Below, in pieces: positions 39,803 to 48,205 of a stretch of DNA of 64,000 nucleotides. Position 1 is the stretch's first letter, and each line of letters starts with the position of its first letter. Both the position numbers and the translations under genes were made by a program. The stretch is from the NCBI GenBank assembly GCA_016705335.1, contig JADIYN010000044.1, positions 1 to 64,000 of the forward strand, given 5' to 3'. Source of the DNA: Draconibacterium sp. (GTDB lineage: Bacteria; Bacteroidota; Bacteroidia; Bacteroidales; Prolixibacteraceae). Below the pieces are notes generated by a model. It was not told the origin of the DNA, did no database searches, and saw nothing but the letters and a program-made list of their open reading frames with translations.

Positions 39803-40684
39803 TTATTGTTTTAAAGCCCTCTTTTTAAACAGGTTCATCAACGATCGCACATAATCCTCGTTTGTGTTTACCGAAGTATAATCAACGCCGCTCTTTTTAA
39901 ACATCACATCCAGCTTTTCTATATGTTTCACCCACCAGTCGCTGTACAATTTTCGGGTTTTTTGCGAACTGCTGTCAACAACAACATACTGGCCTGTTTC
40001 GGCATCTTTCAGTTTTATAAGTCCAATTGGCGGAAGTTCTTTTTCCCGTTCGTCGTAAATATTCAGGGCAACCACATCATGTTTGTTGTTGGCAATTGAA
40101 AGCGCCATTTCAAGGTCTTTGTGATCGTCCATAAAATCGGAAATCACAAAAGCTGTGCACCTTTTTTTAATGGCGTTTGTCAGGTATCGCAGGGTTTCCG
40201 AAATATTTGTTCCTCTTTCTTTGGGCTGAAATTCGATCAACTCACGGATAATTCGCAAAATATGGCTTTTCCCTTTTTTTGGCGGGATGAATTTTTCGAT
40301 TGTATTCGAGAAGAAAATCACGCCAATTTTATCATTGTTTTGCATGGCCGAAAAGGCTAAAATTGCTGATATTTCGGTAATGATATTCTTTTTTAGTTTT
40401 TCAAAAGTCCCGAATTCCCGCGAGCCACTCACGTCAATCAACAACATCACTGTTAATTCGCGTTCTTCTTCGTAAATCTTTACAAATGGGTGACCGTAAC
40501 GGGCGGTAACGTTCCAGTCGATATTGCGGATATCATCACCAAACTGGTATTCCCGTACTTCAGAAAAAGCCATTCCCCTCCCCTTGAAAGCACTGTGGTA
40601 TTCTCCCGCAAAAATATTCCGCGACAGTCCACGTGTTTTTATCTCAATCTTCCGTACTTTTTTTAATAATTCAGTTGTTTCCAT
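39803..40684 (-). CDS. DUF58 domain protein of the bat operon
   Basis: 293 residues, soluble. The core DUF58 motif is VREYQFGDDIRNIDWNVTARYGHPFVKIYEEERE, and the VWA-like part has MLLIDVSGSREFG and VFVISDFMDD-type strands (AFVISDFMDDHKDLEMAL). Partner of the MoxR ATPase next to it; such pairs are thought to remodel or activate VWA proteins. It lies 5 bp before the following gene. Confidence 0.93.
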   Translation of the reverse strand: METTELLKKVRKIEIKTRGLSRNIFAGEYHSAFKGRGMAFSEVREYQFGDDIRNIDWNVTARYGHPFVKIYEEERELTVMLLIDVSGSREFGTFEKLKKNIITEISAILAFSAMQNNDKIGVIFFSNTIEKFIPPKKGKSHILRIIRELIEFQPKERGTNISETLRYLTNAIKKRCTAFVISDFMDDHKDLEMALSIANNKHDVVALNIYDEREKELPPIGLIKLKDAETGQYVVVDSSSQKTRKLYSDWWVKHIEKLDVMFKKSGVDYTSVNTNEDYVRSLMNLFKKRALKQ

Positions 40685-40692
40685 AACTCTGG

Positions 40693-40836
40693 CTCCCCCA
40701 AGGGGGAGAACTAAAACCGATTCTGTTCATATTCAGAACTCTTAACCAGCTTAAGTTTTTAACGATTATTTCTTTAAACACAAAATCCATATCTGCTAAC
40801 TTCTTATTCTTTTTTCTATCCTCCCCATCGGGGGAG
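40693..40836. repeat. Two C/G palindromes in the moxR-DUF58 gap
   Basis: CTCCCCCAAGGGGGAG at 40693-40708 and CTCCCCATCGGGGGAG at 40821-40836 form hairpins of 6-7 bp. They lie in the 168-bp gap between moxR and the DUF58 gene. They lack T-runs, so they are dispersed repeats rather than obvious terminators. Confidence 0.65.
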
Positions 40837-40852
40837 TTAGAGGGGGCTTTTA

Positions 40853-41848
40853 CTAGGGTACTTCAACCGTGTTTAAAATATCAGTAATTATTTCTTCCGA
40901 AGTAATATTGTTTGCCTCAGCTTCGTAACTTAAACCGATGCGGTGACGCATTACATCAGCACAAACTGCACGAACATCTTCAGGAATTACGTATCCCCGG
41001 CGTTTAATAAATGCAAATGCTTTTGAAGCCTGTGCCAGACTGATTCCTGCTCTTGGTGAAGCTCCATATGAAATCATGTCTTTGTATTTTCCCAGCTTAT
41101 ATTCTTCGGGTTCACGTGTTGCGAAAACAATGTCAACAATGTATTTCTGGATTTTTTCGTCCATATAAACATCTTTCACAACGTCACGGGCTTTGAGAAT
41201 ATCTTCTGTTTTCAGAATTGTAGTCGTTTCGGGAAACTGTTTTAACAAATTCTGATTTATAATCTGGCGTTCTTCGTCTCTTTTTGGGTAATTGATAACC
41301 ACTTTCAGCATAAAACGGTCAACCTGTGCTTCTGGTAATGGATAAGTTCCTTCCTGCTCAATTGGGTTTTGTGTTGCCATAACAAGGAAAGGTTCGTCGA
41401 GCTTGAAAGTGTTGTCTCCAATTGTAATCTGGCGTTCCTGCATTGCCTCCAAAAGTGCGGATTGAACTTTTGCGGGTGCACGGTTTATTTCATCGGCCAA
41501 AATAAAGTTGGCGAAAATAGGCCCCTTTTTAATTGTAAATTCCTCACGTTTCTGACTGTAAATCATTGTACCGATTAAGTCGGCAGGCAACAAATCGGGG
41601 GTAAACTGAATGCGGGCAAATTTCGCACTAATTGTTTGCGCCAACGATTTAATAGCAAGGGTTTTTGCCAGTCCCGGCACACCTTCCAACAAAATGTGAC
41701 CATTTGAAAGCAACCCGATTAAAAGGCTTTCAACCAAATGTTTTTGCCCGATAATAACTTTATTCATTTCCAAAGTTACCATGTCAACAAACGAACTCTC
41801 CCTTTGGATTCTTTCGTTTAATTCTCTAATATCAACTGCTTGATTCAT
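40853..41848 (-). CDS. MoxR-family AAA+ ATPase
   Basis: 331 residues: Walker A LLEGVPGLAKTLA near residue 55, Walker B FILADEINRAPAK near 114, sensor 1 FLVMATQNPIEQEGTYPLPEAQVDRF, and a C-terminal lid with YGASPRAGISL. MoxR ATPases act as chaperones for VWA/DUF58 partners. It is the first gene of the aerotolerance operon that runs to batE at 33184. Confidence 0.94.
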   Translation of the reverse strand: MNQAVDIRELNERIQRESSFVDMVTLEMNKVIIGQKHLVESLLIGLLSNGHILLEGVPGLAKTLAIKSLAQTISAKFARIQFTPDLLPADLIGTMIYSQKREEFTIKKGPIFANFILADEINRAPAKVQSALLEAMQERQITIGDNTFKLDEPFLVMATQNPIEQEGTYPLPEAQVDRFMLKVVINYPKRDEERQIINQNLLKQFPETTTILKTEDILKARDVVKDVYMDEKIQKYIVDIVFATREPEEYKLGKYKDMISYGASPRAGISLAQASKAFAFIKRRGYVIPEDVRAVCADVMRHRIGLSYEAEANNITSEEIITDILNTVEVP

Positions 41849-41984
41849 ATATTTTCTCGTTAATTATTTTTTTTTCGAAGGTGCGAATTTAAGTGTTTGC
41901 AAAGAATATAGAACTACAATACTGTTAAATAATATTAAGCTGAATTTGATGTTAACAAAATAAGTGATTGGTGAACCCAATTAA

Positions 41985-42018
41985 AAAGTCGTTACCCGAC
42001 ATTTAGCCGGGTAACGAC
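41985..42018 (-). terminator. Terminator after hsp20
   Basis: On the minus strand GTCGTTACCCGG pairs with CGGGTAACGAC around a loop of about 8 bases, then TTTTTAATT follows. It starts 13 bp past the hsp20 stop. Confidence 0.9.
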
Positions 42019-42030
42019 AGTACTTTCAAA

Positions 42031-42468
42031 TTATAAAATTTTAATTTCCCTTTCGGGTTGTGGTTTCACTTCTTCGCGTTTTGGCAGCGTAATGTATAAA
42101 ATTCCGTTGTTGTATTTTGCCTCAATTTTATCACCTACAACTGCATTTTCAGCAACTGTAAAGGAACGCTGGAACGACTGATAACTGAACTCCTTGCGGG
42201 TATAGTTTCCGTTCTTTTCTTCTTTCTCGTTTTCCTTTTCAGAAGAAATGGTGAGAACGTTGTTTTTGAAATTGATTTTGAAATCATTTTTGTCCATACC
42301 CGGGGCGGCAAGTTCGATTACGAAATCATCGTTGGTTTCTTTTACGTTAACTGCCGGTAGTGACGTGTTTGTGCTTGAGTAGTTCGAGTGTCCCCAATCC
42401 ATCAATTCATTGTTCCAAAACCTGTCAAAGAATGATGGAAGATAATTTTCGCTTCTTTTAGCCAACAT
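42031..42468 (-). CDS. Hsp20/alpha-crystallin small heat shock protein
   Basis: 145 residues. The N-terminal arm (NYLPSFFDRFWNNELMDWG) precedes the alpha-crystallin domain (PAVNVKETNDDFVIELAAPGMDKNDFKINFKNNVLTISSEKE, RSFTVAENAVVGDKIEAKYNNGILYITLPK). The C-terminal extension contains PQPEREIKIL, where the I-x-L motif for oligomerisation appears as IKIL. ATP-independent holdase against aggregation. Monocistronic. Confidence 0.95.
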   Translation of the reverse strand: MLAKRSENYLPSFFDRFWNNELMDWGHSNYSSTNTSLPAVNVKETNDDFVIELAAPGMDKNDFKINFKNNVLTISSEKENEKEEKNGNYTRKEFSYQSFQRSFTVAENAVVGDKIEAKYNNGILYITLPKREEVKPQPEREIKIL

Positions 42469-42835
42469 AACTTTTTCCTCCTATACTTTAAATGGTTTAA
42501 CAATTTTGTGAACTTAATATCACTGTAACTCTTGTTTCAAAAAAAATACCAGAGGGGAAAAAGTGACAAAAAGTAAGAGTTAAAATTCTGATTGTCAGTT
42601 AAAATATGTTAACATGAAATAAGGATTTTGAGTTTCAGGCAATTATGATTGTGACAGATTTTCAGTTTAACCGAGAAAAATTTAAAGTGCCTTTGATTTA
42701 AACAAAAGGGAAAATCGTGGCTTTTATTTGGTTTGAACAATGAACAGTATTATACCATAAAACTTTATAGTTCACCTTTTCCTTTGCCAACTGCATTTAT
42801 CATACTACCTTTATTTTTTTAGAAATAATAAAATT
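42469..42835. other. Divergent intergenic region, no gene seen
   Basis: 367 bp between hsp20 and the NYN gene, both transcribed outward. It must hold both promoters, but I cannot point to a clear TAnnTTTG box and see no inverted repeat of the CIRCE type. Confidence 0.5.
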
Positions 42836-43582
42836 ATGGAATCCGAAATAAAACTTGCCGTACTCATTGACGGTGATAACATCCCATCAGCTTATGTAAA
42901 AGAAATGATGGAAGAAATAGCCAAATATGGCAACCCTACCATCAAACGAATTTATGGCGACTGGACAAAACCTATTCTATCGAAATGGAAAAACCTGCTA
43001 CTTGAAAACGCAATAACACCTATTCAGCAATACGGTTACACTACCGGTAAAAATGCCACCGATTCGGCAATGATAATCGATGCGATGGACATTTTATACA
43101 GCGAAAAAGTAAATGGTTTTTGCATTGTATCGAGCGACAGTGATTTTACACGCCTGGCAACCCGGTTGCGCGAAGCCGGAATGAAAGTTTATGGTATTGG
43201 TGAAAAGAAAACCCCTGAACCGTTTATCGTTTCCTGCGACAAATTCATTTATATTGAAATTCTTAAAAAACAGTCGAAGGAAAACGAAAGTACATTGGTT
43301 CCCGACAAATCGGAGAAAAAAGTTGAAGTGGATAAAATAACGCCAAAAGTAATCAGGCTTATTTCATCAACCATTTCAGATTTGGCTGACGACGACGGAT
43401 GGGCATTTTTGGGCGATGTTGGAAGTTTATTGCAAAAAAAACAACCAAATTTCGACTCCAGAAACTATGGTTTTGAAAAACTTACACCTCTCATCAACTC
43501 AATTGGCAAATACGAAATAGACCAACGCGACAGTTTCAAAGGGAAATTCAAACTGATTTATGTGAGGAATAAAAAAAGGTAG
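42836..43582 (+). CDS. NYN-domain ribonuclease-like protein with C-terminal LOTUS/OST-HTH domain
   Basis: 248 residues. The N-terminal NYN (PIN-like) domain has the acidic positions LAVLIDGDNIP (Asp), KNATDSAMIIDAMDIL and CIVSSDSDFTRLATRLREAG (Asp pairs), which bind a metal in nuclease members. A lysine/glutamate-rich linker leads to a C-terminal domain (VIRLISSTISDLADDDGWAFLGDVGSLLQKKQPNFD) that matches OST-HTH. It probably cleaves or binds RNA. Monocistronic. Confidence 0.88.
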   Translation: MESEIKLAVLIDGDNIPSAYVKEMMEEIAKYGNPTIKRIYGDWTKPILSKWKNLLLENAITPIQQYGYTTGKNATDSAMIIDAMDILYSEKVNGFCIVSSDSDFTRLATRLREAGMKVYGIGEKKTPEPFIVSCDKFIYIEILKKQSKENESTLVPDKSEKKVEVDKITPKVIRLISSTISDLADDDGWAFLGDVGSLLQKKQPNFDSRNYGFEKLTPLINSIGKYEIDQRDSFKGKFKLIYVRNKKR

Positions 43583-43711
43583 AATATTCATTTTACCTTT
43601 ACTTTTAATCCCTTATTTGCTTTTTAATTCTTTGTTTTTATATTTAACCCAATATGGAAATTCAGATGTTGTAATGTTTTACAATAAAAAAATAAAATCC
43701 ACTATTTTATT

Positions 43712-45779
43712 ATGAATGAATTTTTGGAACATATTATGCATGAATTTCAACTTCCGTTTTCAAATCCGGTGTTGGTTTTTGCATTAATCCTGCTTATTAT
43801 TCTATTAGCACCAATTTTATTGCAAAAACTTAAAATTCCAGGTATTATTGGGCTTATAATTTCAGGTGTTATAATTGGCCCGTTTGGATTGAACATCCTT
43901 GAAAAAAACAGCGCGGTTGATTTGTTTTCAACCATCGGGTTGCTTTATATCATGTTTATTGCAGGCCTTGAACTTGACATGAACGAGTTTAAAAGCAACC
44001 GGAACAAAAGTTTACTTTTTGGCTTTTTCACTTTTATACTTCCACTTGCCATCGGTTATCCGGTTTGCCGATACTTACTGGGATATGATTTCAATGCCAG
44101 TTTTTCTGATTGCAAGCATGTTTGCAACCCATACACTAGTTGCCTACCCAATTGTGAGTAGGTTGGGTGTTTCAAAAAATGAAGCAGTGGCAATTACTGT
44201 AGGAGGGACAATTCTAACTGACACGGCGGTATTGTTGATACTGGCTGTAATAATGGGTAACAGTCAGGGAAACCTTGACCAGCAGTTTTGGTTAAGGCTG
44301 GGGGTTTCAATTGTTGTTTTTTCGGCAATTATGTTTTTTCTTGTTCCCCGCGTTGCACGGTGGTTTTTTCAGAAACGTGAACATGAAAAACATGCCCACT
44401 ATATATTTGTTTTATTTATCGTCTTTTTTGCAGCTTTTCTGGCCGAGTTTTCGGGGCTCGAACCCATTATTGGCGCTTTTGTTGCCGGGCTTGCTTTAAA
44501 TCAATCCATCCCGCATTCTTCGGCGTTGATGAACAGGATTGAATTTATAGGTAATTCTTTGTTTATTCCGTTTTTCCTGATTTCAGTTGGGATGCTGGTT
44601 GACGTAACTGTTATTTTCAATGGTCCAACAGCAATAATTATTGCAGTATTTTTAACGGTTTCAGCTATTATCGGAAAATGGGTTGCAGCATATTTCATCC
44701 AGTTATCATTCAAATATTCATCGGCTCAACGACAATTAATTTTTGGGTTAAGCAGCTCTCATGCCGCAGCAACACTGGCAGTTATCCTGGTTGGGTTCAA
44801 TGCCGGCATTCTTGATGATAATGTATTAAACGGTACAATCATTCTGATACTGATAACCTGTGTTGTTGCATCGATAGCCACAGAAAATGCTGCTAAAAAA
44901 ATATTGATCACTGATAAAAGCCCAATTCTTTCGAATTCTGAAAAAAATATGATTTACAGCGAACACATTCTGTTACCCATTGCAAATTTAATGAATATAG
45001 AAAAACTGCTTGAATTTACTTTACTTATAAAAGATAAAAAATCTTTAAATCCAGTAACTGTACTTTCCGTTGTGCCCAATAATGCTGAAGCTGAAATTAA
45101 TATTGTTTCGGCCAGAAAAAAATTAGAAGAATATAAAATACAGGGAGCAGCATCTGAAATTAAAATTAAAACAATTGCTACCATTGATTTAAATGCAACT
45201 ACCGGAATTGAAAGAATTTCGAAGGAAATAATGGCTGATATTATAGTACTGGGTTGGCCGAACAAGGCAGGAATTCTGGAAAAACTGATTGGTGAAAAAA
45301 TTTATTCCATCATCAATAATATTGATAAAAATCTCTTTATATGTCATCAGGAAAAACCATTAATAATCCAAAAAAGAATAATAGTACTTGCCCCACCTTC
45401 GGCTGAAAGAGAATTTGGTTTTGACATCTGGTTAAAGAAAATTCTGAAATTATCGAAGGAATTAAGCATTCCAATCATATTTTACGGATTAGAAGAAACA
45501 TACAATGCGCTAAAATCGAAAATGGAACACAATAAATGGAAAGGTGCAGTTAATTTTCATGCTTTTAAAGAATGGGATGATTTGTTGATTTTAACCAACT
45601 TTGTTAATGCCGATGATTTATTAATATTAATATCAGCACGTAAAAATTCAGTTTCCTATCAGAAATATCTCGATCATATTCCATCAAAACTGGAAAAACT
45701 CTTTCATGGCAACAATAAAATTGTTGTTTACCCTCAACAAAGCAGTCAGGTTATTGAAAAAAATGGTGAGATTTCTTAA
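43712..45779 (+). CDS. CPA2-family cation:proton antiporter with C-terminal USP-like domain (frameshifted)
   Basis: Twelve or so membrane helices (FALILLIILLAPILLQKLKIPGIIGLIISGVIIGPFGL; LLYIMFIAGLELDMNEF; EPIIGAFVAGLALNQSIP; PFFLISVGMLVDVTVI), as in KefB/GerN-type Na+ or K+/H+ antiporters, followed from about residue 410 by a cytoplasmic universal-stress-like region of about 280 residues. The frame breaks near 44105: one T fewer in the TTTTT run gives ASFLIASMFATHTLVAYP. About 689 residues when repaired. It lies 86 bp before a close paralogue. The ion is not predictable. Confidence 0.87.
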
Positions 45780-45865
45780 TTATCAATCAATAAGAAAACA
45801 GAACATATTAAAACAACAAATAAAAGTTTTACCAAAATTTTCGCTAAACGCAAAAATAACTGAAT

Positions 45866-48009
45866 ATGATTTTGTTAAGCATTTACGATACAACACTGCC
45901 ATTAACCCAGCCGGTGTTGAAATTTCTGGTAATCCTCATTATTATATTGTTTGCGCCAATCCTGCTTAATAAAATCAAAATTCCCCATATTCTTGGTCTT
46001 ATTATAGCAGGTGCCATCATTGGACCAAACGGAATTAACCTGTTGCTAAGGGATAGTAGTATTATTCTATCGGGAACTGCTGGTTTACTGTATATTATGT
46101 TTCTGGCTGGGCTAGAAATTGATTTGGCCGAATTCAAGAAGAATAGCCTGAAAAGTTTGCTTTTGGCATGTTCACCTTTCTGATACCTATGATTCTCGGA
46201 ACACTTGCCGGAATCTATCTTTTGAAATTTTCGATAATGACATCTGTTTTACTTGCCAGTATGTTTGCTTCGCATACATTAATTGCCTATCCCATTTTAA
46301 GCAAACTCGACGTTATCAAAAACCGCGCTGTAAACATTGCAGTCGGAGGAACAATGATAACTGATACACTTGCTCTTTTGGTTTTAGCCGTAATTGTGGG
46401 TATGTCACAGGGAGAAGTCAATGCCGAATTTTGGACCCGGCTTTCGGTTTCACTTGTCATTTTTGCATTAATAGTAATGCTTGTTTTTCCAATTATTGCC
46501 CGATGGTTCTTTAAACTTTTCGACGACAGAGTTTCACAATATATTTTTGTTCTGGTGATGGTTTTTATGGGTGCGGTTCTCGCTGAACTTGCAGGTGTTG
46601 AGGCTATTATTGGTGCCTTCCTTTCAGGGTTGGCGCTTAACCGGCTGATTCCTTCAACCTCTCCATTGATGAACCGGATTGAATTTGTAGGTAATGCGAT
46701 TTTTATTCCGTTTTTCCTTATCGGAGTCGGTATGCTGGTTGATTACCGTGCTTTATTCTCTGATTTTGAAACCATAAAAGTTGCCATAATAATGACTGTA
46801 GTTGCCACTTTTGCGAAATTTGCCGCTGCCTGGCTCACACAAAAAAGTTTCAGGTTTACAGTTGATGAGCGAAGATTGATTTTCGGACTGAGCAATGCAC
46901 AGGCCGCTGCAACCTTAGCAGCAGTTTTGGTGGGTTACAACGTAATTATTGGTGTTACAGAATCGGGTGAACCAATCAGACTTTTGAATGATGCGGTTCT
47001 AAATGGAACAATTATTATGATATTGGTAACATGTACCATTGCAACTCTTGTAGCCCAAAAAGGGGCTTTAAACATTTCCATTCTTGAAGCATCGGAAACA
47101 GACAACAATGAACCCGGCAACTTTGAAAAAATCCTGATTCCGGTCAGTAATCCTGAAACCATAGAAGAACTTGTGAACCTGAGCACGATTATCAAAACAA
47201 AGGAAAACAAAACCGGATTATATGCCCTAAGCATCATTAACAATAACACATCTGACGTTAATGCCATTAAAAAGGCACATAAATTAATGGACAAAGCCGT
47301 TCATTCTGCTTCTTCGATGGATATTTCACTAAATAAATTAGTTAGGTACGACCTGAACATTATCAATGGTATAACAGGCGTAATCAGGGAACACAGCATT
47401 ACTGACCTAGTATTGGGTCTGCATATTAAAAAAGGCATTTCTGAATCGTTTCTGGGTAACCTGACAGAAGGAATTTTAACTAAAAACAACACAACAACTT
47501 TTGTTTACAAGCCTGCCCAACCCATTTCCACCATTAAACGACATATTATTGTTATTCCTAAAAATGCTGAAAACGAAATCGGATTCCCATTCTGGCTTTT
47601 GAAAATCTGGAATATTGGAAGAAACACCGGCGCTGAACTTCAGTTTTACGGGCATCAGAAAACCATTCATGAAATCAAAGAAATTCATTCAAAACACCCC
47701 ATTAATGCCGAATTTATAATTTTTGAGGATTGGGATGATTTTCTTATCCTTTCGCGGGATGTGAAATTAGACGACAACCTTATTATTGTAATGAGCAGGG
47801 AAAAAAGGTTATCATATCAAAATAACATGAAAAACATTCCAAATTATTTAAATAAATATTTCCACAACTCCAGTTATATACTGGTTTACCCAATGCAAAG
47901 CGGTGTTAACGAAGAAGGTGTTGACTTAAACAATCCTTCACTGATTGAACCATTCGAAAAAATAGATGAATTGGGTAAAACCATTGCCCGACTTTTTAAA
48001 AGGAAATAA
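45866..48009 (+). CDS. Second CPA2-family cation:proton antiporter with USP-like domain (frameshifted)
   Basis: About 714 residues after repair of one missing T near 46163 (SLLFGMFTFLIPMILG). Same plan as the upstream paralogue: LLYIMFLAGLEIDLAEFKK, AVGGTMITDTLALLVLAVIVG, GVEAIIGAFLSGLALNRLIP, PFFLIGVGMLVDYRALF, then a long cytoplasmic C-terminus (FEKILIPVSNPETIEELVNL... and RHIIVIPKNAENEIGFPFWLLKIW). The two genes look like a tandem duplication that has diverged, and both keep the two-part USP-like tail. Confidence 0.87.
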
Positions 48010-48078
48010 TACGTATTTTAAAAATAAAACAATGTAATTATTATTTACCCCAAGCAATAGAAAGTACTTTAACCCCGG

Positions 48079-48133
48079 AACTTTAAACTTTAAACTCAAC
48101 ACATTGCTCCCTTGGCAAACCTTTGTATATTTG
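48079..48133 (+). promoter_or_regulatory. Heptamer repeat and Bacteroidota promoter before the SNF2 gene
   Basis: AACTTTAAACTTTAAACTC lies at 48080-48098. It is followed by ATTGC at 48103-48107 as a possible -33 box and TATATTTG at 48126-48133, which fits TAnnTTTG with about 18 bp spacing. Transcription would start about 65 bp before the ATG at 48206. Confidence 0.5.
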
Positions 48134-48205
48134 AGGTTCTTTTGCAACGAGTTTTTTGTTTACGACTCTTTTGTAAAAACATTTGATTAACAGTGTACAA
48201 CTTCA

